A DNA stretch of 64,000 bases. It comes from Actinomadura sp. DC4. GTDB taxonomy: Bacteria > Actinomycetota > Actinomycetes > Streptosporangiales > Streptosporangiaceae. How positions within the stretch are numbered: position 1 is the stretch's first letter; each line of letters starts with the position of its first letter. Positions 52,224 to 60,913 of this stretch are shown one piece after another. Position numbers and translations under genes: made by a program. The stretch is taken from positions 124,001 to 188,000 of the forward strand of contig NZ_JAUEQY010000016.1 in assembly GCF_030406325.1 (NCBI RefSeq). Direction: 5' to 3'. The notes under the pieces were generated by a model. That model had not been told where the DNA came from. It searched no databases and saw only the letters and a list, made by a program, of their open reading frames with translations.

Positions 52224-53870
52224 GTGACCTTCCCATTCGCTCAGCCCGCCGACCTCGACCCGGCGCCGCCGGCCTTCACCCAGCCCACCGAAGAGCCGCC
52301 CGCCGGGCCGCCCGCGCCGGGCCTGCCCGCGTTCCTGCAGCCCGCCGACGACCAGCCCACCCCCCTCACGCCCGCGCCCGCGCCGCCGCCGACCGCCGCA
52401 GCCGTCGCGCAGCTCACCGGCCACACCCCCACCCCCGAACAGCAGGCCACCGTCGAGGCCTTCGCCGCCGGCGGGAACCTCGTCATCGAAGCCGGCGCCG
52501 GATCCGGCAAGACCAGCAGCCTCAAGATGGTCGCGGCCATCGCGGGCCGCCGACGCGGCACCTACATCGCGTTCAACCGCGCCATCGCCGACGACGCCCG
52601 CCGCGGCTTCACCCCCTGGGTGAACTGCGCCACCGCGCACTCCCTGGCGTTCCGCGCGATCGGCAACCAGTTCGGTCACCGCCTCAACGGCCCGAGGGTG
52701 CCCGCCCGCGAGACAGCCCGGCTGCTCCGCATCACCAGCACCCTCAAGACCCCCGGCGACCGGCTCCTCACCCCCTCCATGCAGGCCCGCATGGTCTCCG
52801 ACACCGTCACCCGCTTCTGCTACGGCGACACCGCGCAGATCGAGCCGTGGCACGTGCCGCGCGTCGCCGGCCTCGACGACCACGCCACCGTCACGATGCT
52901 CCGCGCCGAACTCCTCCCGTACGCCCGCCGCATGTGGGACGACCTCGGCAGCCCCGACGGGCAGCTGAGGTTCCAGCACGACCACTACCTGAAGATGTGG
53001 CAGCTGTCCGGGCCCGTCCTGCCCGCCGACTACGTCATGCTCGACGAAGCCCAGGACGCCAACCCCGTCATCGCCGCCATCGTCGCCGCCCAGGGCCACG
53101 CGCAGCGGATCCTCGTCGGTGACCGCGCCCAGGCCATCTACGGGTGGCGCGGCGCCCGCGACGCCATGGCCGGCTTCGACGGGACACGGCTCCGGCTCTC
53201 CCAGTCCTTCCGGTTCGGCGACACGATCGCCCGCGAGGCCAACAAGTGGCTGGCCGTGCTCGACACCGGCCTGCGCCTCACCGGCTACGACCAGATCACC
53301 TCCACCATCGGCCCCCTCGACGAGCCGGCCGCGATCCTGTGCCGCGGCAACAGCGAAACCGTCCGGCAGGTCATGGCCGCCCTCACCGCGGGGAAGCGGG
53401 CAGCGCTCGTCGGCGGCGGCCGCGAAGTCCGCCGCCTCGCCGAAGCCGCCGTCACCCTCAAGGCGGGGAAGGGCTGCTCCCACCCCGAGCTGTACGCCTT
53501 CAAAACCTGGGGTGAGCTGCAGGAGTACGTCGAACAGGACTCCGAGGGCAGCGACCTGAAGACGTTCGTGAAGCTCGTCGACGAGTACGGCCCCGAGGTG
53601 ATCATCGACGTGGTGGAGAACCTCGTCGTCGAGCAGCACGCCGACGTCACCGTCTCCACCGTCCACAAGGCCAAGGGCCGCGAGTGGACCAGCGTCCGCA
53701 TCGCGAACGACTTCCCGCGGCCCAAGGCCGTCGGCGACGACGGCGAGGACCAGGGCGTGCCCGCCGACGACGCGATGCTCGCGTACGTCGCCGTCACCCG
53801 CGCCCGCGAAGGCCTCGACCGGACCGGCCTCGCCTGGATCGACCACTACACGGAGGCGAACCGTGGCTGA
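52224..53870 (+). CDS. UvrD-like superfamily 1 DNA helicase
   Basis: A 548-residue helicase after a 50-residue Pro/Gln-rich lead. Motifs are complete: Q-motif TPEQQATVEAFA, Walker A EAGAGSGKTSSLK, motif II LDEAQDANP, III VGDRAQAIYGWRGA, IV LSQSFRFGD, V VSTVHKAKGREW, and VI YVAVTRAREGL. It unwinds DNA 3'-5' in replication or recombination. GTG at 52224 follows CAGGAGACGAC with ideal spacing, so I prefer it to the ATG at 52137, which shares a base with the previous stop but lacks a ribosome site. Confidence 0.85.
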   Translation: MTFPFAQPADLDPAPPAFTQPTEEPPAGPPAPGLPAFLQPADDQPTPLTPAPAPPPTAAAVAQLTGHTPTPEQQATVEAFAAGGNLVIEAGAGSGKTSSLKMVAAIAGRRRGTYIAFNRAIADDARRGFTPWVNCATAHSLAFRAIGNQFGHRLNGPRVPARETARLLRITSTLKTPGDRLLTPSMQARMVSDTVTRFCYGDTAQIEPWHVPRVAGLDDHATVTMLRAELLPYARRMWDDLGSPDGQLRFQHDHYLKMWQLSGPVLPADYVMLDEAQDANPVIAAIVAAQGHAQRILVGDRAQAIYGWRGARDAMAGFDGTRLRLSQSFRFGDTIAREANKWLAVLDTGLRLTGYDQITSTIGPLDEPAAILCRGNSETVRQVMAALTAGKRAALVGGGREVRRLAEAAVTLKAGKGCSHPELYAFKTWGELQEYVEQDSEGSDLKTFVKLVDEYGPEVIIDVVENLVVEQHADVTVSTVHKAKGREWTSVRIANDFPRPKAVGDDGEDQGVPADDAMLAYVAVTRAREGLDRTGLAWIDHYTEANRG

Positions 53871-54048
53871 CTCGACCGTGACCGCTGAGCCCGGACCCGG
53901 ACGCCACGACCCGCCCACCGACTACATCTGCCTCGACGAGTGGCGCGACGACACCGCCGTGTGCGTCTGCCAGCTCCCCGAAGGCCATGGCGAGGACTGG
54001 CACGAATGCCGTTGCGGCAAGACATGGCAGGAGGGCCCTCGTGTCTGA
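53863..54048 (+). CDS. Small Cys-rich phage protein
   Basis: A 61-residue protein with a C-terminal cluster of cysteines and histidines (VCVCQLPEGHGEDWHECRCG), probably a zinc finger. It overlaps the helicase by 8 bases. Function unknown. Confidence 0.6.
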   Translation: MADSTVTAEPGPGRHDPPTDYICLDEWRDDTAVCVCQLPEGHGEDWHECRCGKTWQEGPRV

Positions 54049-54670
54049 GCCCGACGAGCTGGGCACCACCGGTGGCCTGCGTGAACAGCTGACCGCGATC
54101 GTCACCCGCTGGGCACTGATGTACCCGCTCGGTAACTACGGGATCTGGAGCACCGCCGACGGCACCACGCGGGAGCAACTCGCCGAGATCGCGGCGAGCA
54201 TCGCTGCGGGCTGGGGACGCGACATCGCCGACCGCATGCTGGCCGCGCTCACCGCCGACCACGGTGACCTGCTGGACCGGATGACGACGGCGCTGCGTGG
54301 GCACTACCTGCTCACTGGTGGCCAACCATATGGGGCCAGCGCCTGCGGGTGCGAGCGCTGGACCGGGCGCCTCCAGGACTGGACGGGGCACCTCGCCGAG
54401 GTCGCCCTGGCCGTCTTCGGCGAGCACACCGCACACCTCGCGGGCCGGCTCGCCCAGGCCGAGGCCCGCGCCGAACAGGTCGAGGATCTCCTCAGCATCG
54501 CGCACGACACGTCCAACAGGGCCGAGGCCACGATCGCGCGGGTACGGCGCCTGTGCGAGATGACCATCGCCACTTCCATCCGCGCGCAAGCCATCGACCA
54601 GGCAGTCGACACCCTCGCTGTCTTGGACGGCCGTGGCGCCCCCGACGCCCCTGAACCCGAGACCACGTAA
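54041..54670 (+). CDS. Phage coiled-coil protein of unknown function
   Basis: A 209-residue, mainly helical protein (QLAEIAASIAAGWGRDIADR, AQAEARAEQVEDLLSIAHDT). The CGCERW motif is its only cysteine cluster. GTG at 54041 overlaps the previous gene by 8 bases. Function unknown. Confidence 0.6.
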   Translation: MSEPDELGTTGGLREQLTAIVTRWALMYPLGNYGIWSTADGTTREQLAEIAASIAAGWGRDIADRMLAALTADHGDLLDRMTTALRGHYLLTGGQPYGASACGCERWTGRLQDWTGHLAEVALAVFGEHTAHLAGRLAQAEARAEQVEDLLSIAHDTSNRAEATIARVRRLCEMTIATSIRAQAIDQAVDTLAVLDGRGAPDAPEPETT

Positions 54671-54723
54671 CCGCACCGCCTGCATCCCTGTCCCCGACAT
54701 ACCGCGCACCGCAGGAGCTCCAC

Positions 54724-57366
54724 TTGAGCAACGACGCCGACGCCACCCCACCCGCGGCACTCACCGCCACGGCCCTCCACTTCCACGACGTCGGCATCGT
54801 CGTCATCCCCGTACGGGGTGACGGCACCAAGGCGCCCGCCGTGAACTGGCGGCCCATCTACCGGCGAGAACAGCCACCCCCCACCCGGCAACAGGTCGAA
54901 GACTGGGCGCGCCGCCATCACGGCATAGGCATCCTCACCGGCGCAGTGTCCGGACAGCTGGAGATGTTCGAGCTGGAAGGCCGCGCCGTCGACGGCGGGC
55001 TGCTACCCGAGCTCCTCCAACTCGCCGCGGCCGCCGGCATCGGCGACCTCCTACAGCAGCTGCTCGGCGGATACCTCGAACGCACCCCGTCCGGCGGCAT
55101 CCACATTCTGTACCGCGTCGACGGCGCGGCCGCCCGCCCCAACACGAAGCTCGCCCGGCGCCCTTCCACGCCTGAGGAACTCGCCGCGTGGAAGGCAGCC
55201 CAGCAGGCGAGCATCGACGCCGAGCAGGACGAGAACACCCGGGCGAAACGCCAGCGGACCCTCGACGGCATCACCCGCGGCGAGCAAGTGCCCCAGGTCC
55301 TCATCGAGACGCGCGGCGAAGGCGGGTTTGTCGTTACCGCGCCGTCAGCGGGACCGGTCCACGAGACCGGCCGCCCATGGGAGCTGCTCGCCGGCGGTCC
55401 CGGCAGCATCCCCACCATCACTGGCGAGCAGCGCGACGCCCTCTACGAGGTCGCCGCCGTCCTCGACCGGATGCCGCCGCCCCCAGAGCCGATCCGGTTC
55501 CTGCAGCCCTCCGACGACCGCGAGCACGCCGCCGGCGGGCTCTCCCCAGGCGACGACTACGAGGCTCGCACCGACTGGGCGGAGATCCTCGGCCCGCACG
55601 GCTGGACCCTCGTCACCGCGCACGGCAAAGGCCGATTCTGGCGTCGGCCCGGGAAACGCGCCGGCATCTCCGCGTCGACCGGCATGCGCGACGACCGCGA
55701 CCGCCTGTACGTCTTCACCACCTCGACCGAATTCGCCAGCGAAACGCCGTACACGAAGTTCGGCGCGCACGCCCTCCTGGAGTACGGCGGGGACCACACC
55801 GCGGCCGCCAAGGCCCTCCACGCCGCCGGATACGGCCGCCCAGCGCCCGAGCCGTCCCGGCCCGTCCTCGGCCCCCAGCCCGTCCCCACCGGCATGGGCG
55901 TCGACGGGAACCTCGCCACCGTCACCCAGCTCAACCCCGCGCAGACACAGCCGCTCACCGTCGTCGAAGAACGCACCTACGAACGATCCGACGACGGCGC
56001 CGCCCTCGCCCTCGTCGACCGGTTCGGCGACGTCGTCCGGTACTGCCCCGACCGCGGCCGCTGGCTCACCTGGGACGGCACCCGCTGGCACTGGGAACCC
56101 TCCTCCGGCGGCCTCGTACGCGAATACGCCAAACGCGTCGCCCGGTCCCTCCCCGAAGGCCCCGACAAGGAAGCAGAGCGGCACAAGAAACGCGCCCTGG
56201 CCGCGGTCGGCACCACCGCCATGCTCACCCAGGCCGAGACCGACACCCGCGTCGTCGTCTCCATCGACGACCTCGACAACCACCCCTGGGAGCTCAACAC
56301 CCCCGGCGGGATCGTCGACCTCCGCACCGGCGAACTCCTCCCCTCCGACCCCGCCCAGCTCCACACCCGCATCACCTCCTGCACGCCCGCCCCCGACGCC
56401 GACCCCGCCCTGTGGTCCGGGTTCCTCGCCGCCACGTTCAACGCCGACGACGCCCTCATCGCCTACCTCCAGCGTCTCGTCGGATACAGCTCCACAGGCG
56501 CCGTCACCAAGCACGTCCTGCCCTTCGCGTTCGGCTCCGGAGGCAACGGCAAGGGGGTCTTCCTCGAAGCGCTCACGGCCGTCCTGGGCGACTACGCGAC
56601 GTCCGCGCCCAGCGGCTTCCTGATGAGCAAGGCCAACCCCAGCCACGAGACCGAGATCGCGCGCCTCGCCGGCGTCCGCATGGTCATCTGCTCCGAGGTC
56701 GGCGAGGACGACAAGTTCGACGAGGTCCGCGTCAAACAGCTCACCGGCGGCGACTCACTGACCGCGCGGTTCATGCGCGCCGACCACTTCACGTTCACCC
56801 CCACCCACCACCTCTGGTTGATGGGCAACCACAAGCCCGCCGTACGGTCCGGCGGGCGCGCGTTCTGGCGGCGCCTGCGCCTCATCCCGTTCGTCCACGA
56901 GGTCCCCAAGGAACAGGTCATCGACGACCTGCAGGGAATCCTCGCCCGCGACCACGGCCCCGCCATTCTCGCGTGGATTATCAGGGGCGCCGTGGAATTC
57001 GCCAAGGGTGGCTTGGATGAGCCGGACAGCGTGAAAGCGGCGACCGAAGAATACGAGCACGATCAGGACTCGGTCGGGCAATTCGTGGAATCCCTCTGCC
57101 ACATCGGCGGAAACAAGGACTACGCCCGCACCAGGGTGTCGAAGGTCCGCGAGGAATACGAGAAGTTCTGCTACACCGAGGGCGAGACCCCGGTGTCCGC
57201 CAAGGCCCTCACGACCGCCCTGAAGCGCCACGGCGTCGAGTCGGTCCAGGGCAGCAAGGGCGCCCGGTTCTACGCCGGCCTGACGCTCCTGGTGGAGGAA
57301 GAGCCGCCACCTCACGAGCCGAGAGACACAGAACCGCAACCCCCCGAGCAGCTGGGGTGGCGGTGA
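54724..57366 (+). CDS. Phage primase-helicase (Prim-Pol-like + D5/SF3 helicase)
   Basis: An 880-residue replication protein. Residues about 10-260 resemble a bifunctional primase-polymerase (ALHFHDVGIVVIPVRGDGTK, GIGILTGAVSG, ERTPSGGIHILYRV). The usual acidic D-x-D is replaced by Glu residues in LEMFELEGRA. The C-terminal half is a D5_N/SF3 helicase: Walker A FGSGGNGKGVFLEAL, Walker B ICSEVGEDDKFDE, motif C LWLMGNHKPAVRSGG and arginine finger FWRRLRLIPF. It should start and drive phage replication. The start is TTG with CAGGAG upstream; iterons begin in its last codons. Confidence 0.9.
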   Translation: MSNDADATPPAALTATALHFHDVGIVVIPVRGDGTKAPAVNWRPIYRREQPPPTRQQVEDWARRHHGIGILTGAVSGQLEMFELEGRAVDGGLLPELLQLAAAAGIGDLLQQLLGGYLERTPSGGIHILYRVDGAAARPNTKLARRPSTPEELAAWKAAQQASIDAEQDENTRAKRQRTLDGITRGEQVPQVLIETRGEGGFVVTAPSAGPVHETGRPWELLAGGPGSIPTITGEQRDALYEVAAVLDRMPPPPEPIRFLQPSDDREHAAGGLSPGDDYEARTDWAEILGPHGWTLVTAHGKGRFWRRPGKRAGISASTGMRDDRDRLYVFTTSTEFASETPYTKFGAHALLEYGGDHTAAAKALHAAGYGRPAPEPSRPVLGPQPVPTGMGVDGNLATVTQLNPAQTQPLTVVEERTYERSDDGAALALVDRFGDVVRYCPDRGRWLTWDGTRWHWEPSSGGLVREYAKRVARSLPEGPDKEAERHKKRALAAVGTTAMLTQAETDTRVVVSIDDLDNHPWELNTPGGIVDLRTGELLPSDPAQLHTRITSCTPAPDADPALWSGFLAATFNADDALIAYLQRLVGYSSTGAVTKHVLPFAFGSGGNGKGVFLEALTAVLGDYATSAPSGFLMSKANPSHETEIARLAGVRMVICSEVGEDDKFDEVRVKQLTGGDSLTARFMRADHFTFTPTHHLWLMGNHKPAVRSGGRAFWRRLRLIPFVHEVPKEQVIDDLQGILARDHGPAILAWIIRGAVEFAKGGLDEPDSVKAATEEYEHDQDSVGQFVESLCHIGGNKDYARTRVSKVREEYEKFCYTEGETPVSAKALTTALKRHGVESVQGSKGARFYAGLTLLVEEEPPPHEPRDTEPQPPEQLGWR

Positions 57367-57690
57367 CCGCCGCGGGGTGCAGGTTGCCGGGGTGCGGAAC
57401 CGCAACCCGCACCCGCATTTATCCACAGACGGAACCCGCAACCCTGGCGGACAGGAACGGACTCAAGAAATCCGCAACCCTCACTCCCATCGCGGCAGCT
57501 CACGTAGGGATAGCCGCCACGGAATCCGCAACCCGTAACCGACACCGCATCTCTGGAAAAACCGCAACCCGTAGAAGTTATCCACAGGCCATGGGTTGCG
57601 GGTTGCAGTTTTTCCCTGGTTATCGCCTACACGCGCGCGTGCACACACACGCAAAGCGCTCAACCAGAGCACCTGCAACATCCGCAACCC
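57334..57690. repeat. Iteron cluster with two DnaA boxes, candidate prophage origin
   Basis: CCGCAACCC occurs seven times in direct orientation at 57334, 57400, 57436, 57472, 57526, 57562 and 57682; the spacings (66, 36, 36, 54, 36, 120) are all multiples of 6, several of 18. An inverted copy GGGTTGCGG is at 57593, immediately followed by an imperfect one. Perfect DnaA boxes TTATCCACA lie at 57419-57427 and 57578-57586. The block starts in the end of the primase-helicase gene and the segment 57540-57640 is AT-richer, as expected of an origin. No other part of the window holds this combination. Confidence 0.8.
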
Positions 57691-57728
57691 GCGCCCAGCG
57701 AGCCGCAGCCGAGGCAGGCGCCCCATGA
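57363..57728 (+). CDS. Doubtful ORF across the iterons
   Basis: An open frame of 121 codons has GTG overlapping the primase stop (GTGA) and its stop overlapping the next ATG (ATGA), exactly as real genes here do. However, its third positions have far more A/T than all neighbours, and its protein is mainly the translated iteron (S/T-A-T repeated six times). I think the DNA serves chiefly as an origin. Coding is possible but unsupported. Confidence 0.25.
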   Translation: MTAAGCRLPGCGTATRTRIYPQTEPATLADRNGLKKSATLTPIAAAHVGIAATESATRNRHRISGKTATRRSYPQAMGCGLQFFPGYRLHARVHTHAKRSTRAPATSATRAQRAAAEAGAP

Positions 57729-58090
57729 ACCTGCGGAACCCCGCCAGCGCCCTCCATGCAGTCCTCGCCGGCTGCCCGCGCTGCCGCTGCCTCGTCATCC
57801 GAGCCCTCGACGAGGCCGTCTGCGCGTTCGACGTCCGCCTCGATCCCGAGCCGCTCGCCGAAATCGGAGAGCTCAACGCGCTCCTCGCCGGACGGATGAG
57901 CTACGACCTCATCCCCATCGCAGGCCACCACGAAATCGCGGCCCGCGACCAATGGCGAATACGAAACCGCAAATACCCCGTGCTCGCCACGCACAGATGC
58001 CCCGGCCGGATCCCCGCCACCGCCGCCGCGCAATTCAAATCCTCGACCATGAAAGGCGACCGCCATGCAGCAAAACGACCGCCGTTCTGA
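57725..58090 (+). CDS. Phage protein with zinc-knuckle, after the origin
   Basis: A 121-residue protein. CPRCRCLVI near residue 18 and a later Cys in THRCPGR may bind zinc. The middle (FDVRLDPEPLAEIGELNALL) is family-like for actinophage proteins. Function unknown. It overlaps the next gene by 26 bases. Confidence 0.65.
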   Translation: MNLRNPASALHAVLAGCPRCRCLVIRALDEAVCAFDVRLDPEPLAEIGELNALLAGRMSYDLIPIAGHHEIAARDQWRIRNRKYPVLATHRCPGRIPATAAAQFKSSTMKGDRHAAKRPPF

Positions 58091-58961
58091 CGAAACCCAG
58101 GCCGAGGCGCTCGCCCGACTCGTCGGCGAGCTCGTCGACGAGGTCCGCACCACCGCCGAGGTCACCCGCTACCGTCGCGTCCGCCGCGGCCGCGACCGGA
58201 CCATCGCCGTCATCGACCTGACCACCCACCGCACCCGCGCGCCCGGCATCATCGACCAGCTCCACGCCATCCAGGCCGCGGCCGCGACCGTCGCCGTCGA
58301 CGTCTACCGCTGGGTCCGCGACCAGGACGACCCGTGCCCTCCGGAGCGGGTCTGCGCGCACGGCCACTGGATGTACCTCCGCACCGAACGCCGCCCAGCC
58401 GCGCCGTACGGCATCGTCACCGCCGGCAACGCCGTACCGAGCGGCAGCCCCGGCTGGGACGCCGACGGCGCACTGTCCCCGATGCCCTCCGGCGGCTCAT
58501 GGGAGTCCAAGGAGCCGGCCGCGGCCGCAGCCCTCAACCTGTCCCTCGACATCCGCGCCGGCGTCACCGAACTCCGCGAGCAGCTCGGCGCCACGTACCC
58601 CGAGCCGTCCACGAAGCGAGGACTGCGCGACCTCGTCGCCCTGGCCCTGATCGCCGACGAGCGCGACGTCCACCGCGCCGTCGGCCGCGTCCGCTCCTGG
58701 GTGTCCACCGCGAAGATCGTCCTCGGGTATGAGGCGCCCATCGTCGCCCTGCGCGACATGTACTGCCGGCACTGCGGCGGGCAGCTCCTCGTACGCACCG
58801 ACGCCTCCAGCGCCGTCTGGTGCGACGGCTACGTGCCCCTCCACGGGCCCGCCGCCGACGAGGACGCGCCGTTCCCGATCGGATACGAGCGCTGCGGGGC
58901 TTCCTGGCCACGCGGCTCCTGGGTCGCACTCCTCGACGAGATGGAAGGCTTGAGCGCATGA
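58065..58961 (+). CDS. Phage protein with C-terminal zinc ribbon
   Basis: A 298-residue protein. The first 200 residues are helical; the end carries MYCRHCGGQLLV with a following WCDGYV and ERCGASWPRG, a four-Cys zinc ribbon. AAAGG precedes the ATG. Possibly DNA-binding; role unknown. Confidence 0.65.
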   Translation: MQQNDRRSDETQAEALARLVGELVDEVRTTAEVTRYRRVRRGRDRTIAVIDLTTHRTRAPGIIDQLHAIQAAAATVAVDVYRWVRDQDDPCPPERVCAHGHWMYLRTERRPAAPYGIVTAGNAVPSGSPGWDADGALSPMPSGGSWESKEPAAAAALNLSLDIRAGVTELREQLGATYPEPSTKRGLRDLVALALIADERDVHRAVGRVRSWVSTAKIVLGYEAPIVALRDMYCRHCGGQLLVRTDASSAVWCDGYVPLHGPAADEDAPFPIGYERCGASWPRGSWVALLDEMEGLSA

Positions 58962-59533
58962 GCGGCCAGGCCTGGTGGTATCCAGCACCCCGTGACGGCG
59001 AGGCCGTTCCCGACTACCCGCCCGTCTACCTCGGTGAGATCAACGAAGACTCCATCCGCCTGAGCTTCGAGCAACCACGAAAGGACGACCGCGTGACCAA
59101 CCTGGTGGACTTCCTGCAGGCCCGGCTCGGCGAGGACAAGCTGCTGGCGCTGGAGGCCCAGGACAACGACGGATACGCGGAGTGGGACAACCCATCAACC
59201 GGAGTCGTGCAAGTGGCAGGCGGAGGCCTCGACGGCTTGGTTGCCGCCCCAGGGGGCGCGGCCATCCACATGGCCCGCCATGACCCGGCCCGCGCGCTGC
59301 GCCAGGTCGAAGCCAATCGGGAACTGGTGCGGCTACACGGTCGGATGTCTGTCACGCCAGGGCATCCGTATTTCAACGATGCGCACCTGACCAAGGAGCC
59401 GATGACGCTCTGCCGCAGTTGTGAGCCAGAGACCATGTGGCGGCGCGAGCGGTCGTGGCCCTGCCGCACTCTCCGGACGCTCGCCCTGCCGTACGCCGAC
59501 CACTCGGACTACCGCGAGGAGTGGAGGCCGTGA
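58958..59533 (+). CDS. DUF6221-family phage protein with extra N-terminus
   Basis: The C-terminal 147 residues match the actinobacterial DUF6221 pattern: NLVDFLQARLGED, HDPARALRQVEANRELVRLH, then RTLRTLALPYADHSDYREEW. The first 45 residues are unlike the family. An in-frame GTG at 59093 with AAAGGA upstream could start a family-length protein; ATG at 58958 overlaps the previous stop by four bases. Both starts may be used. Function unknown. Confidence 0.65.
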   Translation: MSGQAWWYPAPRDGEAVPDYPPVYLGEINEDSIRLSFEQPRKDDRVTNLVDFLQARLGEDKLLALEAQDNDGYAEWDNPSTGVVQVAGGGLDGLVAAPGGAAIHMARHDPARALRQVEANRELVRLHGRMSVTPGHPYFNDAHLTKEPMTLCRSCEPETMWRRERSWPCRTLRTLALPYADHSDYREEWRP

Positions 59534-59724
59534 GCGAGCAGTCGTGCTTCAATTGCGAACGCTGCACGTGGAACCCCGGATCCGACTGTGGCCGAGCGGA
59601 CCACCCGCACTGCCCGGTCTGCGGCCACTGCGATGGGCGACATGACCACGACACGGTTCGCGCGGCCAAGGCCGCGCTCCTGGCCGAGACCGAGCAGATC
59701 ATCGAAGAAGCGAGCCGTCTGTGA
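59530..59724 (+). CDS. Small zinc-binding phage protein
   Basis: A 64-residue protein. CFNCERCTW and HCPVCGHCDG give a likely zinc site; the C-terminal half is one helix (RAAKAALLAETEQIIEEASR). GTG start overlaps the previous stop; function unknown. Confidence 0.6.
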   Translation: MSEQSCFNCERCTWNPGSDCGRADHPHCPVCGHCDGRHDHDTVRAAKAALLAETEQIIEEASRL

Positions 59725-60185
59725 CGAACGTTCGGCGCTGCGCGCATGCCCGCGCCGTACCCGTCGAGAGCGGTGGGGAGACTGTCGCCGCGCTCTGCCC
59801 GGACTGCGACCGGCAGCTCCCCGCCGCGTGGCTCACCTGCCCACACGAGGACACGATCGAGATGCCCGAGATGGGTGCCGCACCTCCGCACGAGCAGCTC
59901 TGCAACGGCTGCGGCGCCATCTTCTGGCCGGAGCCACAGCCTGCCAGGTGGGTGTTCGTCGAGTCGCTCGCCGATCCCACAGCACCGACAGAGGCAGAGA
60001 TCGCTGCCGGGGTCGAGCTGACCGGGGTGGCGCTGCCCGAGCCGTGGCTCTCCGAAGCCGCGTGGGCCGCTCAGCCACAGCCCGATGCGCTGCACCTCAG
60101 GATCGTCCACGACCCCGACATCGGTACCCTCGCCGAGCTCACCACGCCCGACGGCCGGCGCTTTTACGGCTTCGACGCCGGATGA
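59721..60185 (+). CDS. Phage zinc-ribbon protein
   Basis: A 154-residue protein with ALCPDCDRQ, LTCPHED and QLCNGCGAIFW, suggesting one or two zinc ribbons. The C-terminal part is beta-rich (LRIVHDPDIGTLAELTTPDG). Function unknown. Confidence 0.6.
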   Translation: MTNVRRCAHARAVPVESGGETVAALCPDCDRQLPAAWLTCPHEDTIEMPEMGAAPPHEQLCNGCGAIFWPEPQPARWVFVESLADPTAPTEAEIAAGVELTGVALPEPWLSEAAWAAQPQPDALHLRIVHDPDIGTLAELTTPDGRRFYGFDAG

Positions 60186-60211
60186 TCGATCCCCGTACGA
60201 ACAGGAGCGAC

Positions 60212-60409
60212 ATGGAACCCAAGCCGAGCTTGCACGGACCTGTCTGCCCGGTCTGCGAGACCCTCGTCGGATTCGAGCCCGTCAACGTCGACGTTAGGGC
60301 CGGCTTCGTCATCACAGAACCCGGGCCTTGGTTCTGCCCGAACGGCTGCGACCCGCGCCAGGCCGAGGCGCACGAGACCGCACAGCAGCGCGTCGCTGAA
60401 CAGCCCTGA
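60212..60409 (+). CDS. Small zinc-ribbon phage protein
   Basis: A 65-residue protein with PVCPVCETLVGF and WFCPNGCDPRQ, a four-Cys zinc ribbon. CAGGAGCGAC before ATG 60212 makes this the better start; an ATG at 60182 overlapping the previous stop is in frame. Confidence 0.6.
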   Translation: MEPKPSLHGPVCPVCETLVGFEPVNVDVRAGFVITEPGPWFCPNGCDPRQAEAHETAQQRVAEQP

Positions 60410-60429
60410 CATGCGGGACAATGATCGGC

Positions 60430-60579
60430 ATGTACCCGCGGCCTAACCCGATCTGGGACGGCGTACGCGACGACGCACTCACCGCGCTGGAGACCGCCGT
60501 TGCAGCCGGCTCCCACGTCGACCCCGAGCGCCTCGCACGCATCCTCGCCCAAGTCGCCGAGCGGGCAGGCCAGGGTTGA
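60430..60579 (+). CDS. 49-residue helical phage peptide
   Basis: Codons are strongly G/C-ending. The peptide is two amphipathic helices (DDALTALETAVAAGSHVDPE, LARILAQVAERAG). Its stop overlaps the next TTG (TTGA). An in-frame ATG at 60421 is an alternative start. Function unknown. Confidence 0.5.
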   Translation: MYPRPNPIWDGVRDDALTALETAVAAGSHVDPERLARILAQVAERAGQG

Positions 60580-60767
60580 CCCGCCCGCCGATCCTCGTCG
60601 ATATGGCCCAGGCCGTCGAGTGGACCGGCCGCCCCGCCGGCACCCTGCGGCGCTGGGTCCATGAGGGGCGCATCACCCGGTACGGCACGGCCCGTTGCAT
60701 GCTCCTCGACCTCCGCGAGCTACCCGAGAAAGCAACGCAAGATAACGCACCGTCACGATGCGCTTGA
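60576..60767 (+). CDS. Excisionase/MerR-like HTH protein
   Basis: A 63-residue winged-HTH protein: VDMAQAVEWTGRPAGTLRRW followed by VHEGRITRYG, the pattern of excisionase/HTH_17 domains. It could be the recombination directionality factor for the serine integrase, or a regulator of the packaging genes downstream. TTG start overlapping the previous stop. Confidence 0.65.
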   Translation: MTRPPILVDMAQAVEWTGRPAGTLRRWVHEGRITRYGTARCMLLDLRELPEKATQDNAPSRCA

Positions 60768-60913
60768 CGTCTTGACCAGCAGCGAACGATAATTGCCACC
60801 GGGCGAACTATGCCCACACCCCGAACCCGGCCCACGTGTCGGGTTCTCGCACGTCAGCCCCCCATTCGGCTTGCGCGGTCAGTGCCGATCACCACGTCAC
60901 GCTCTGTATTTCA

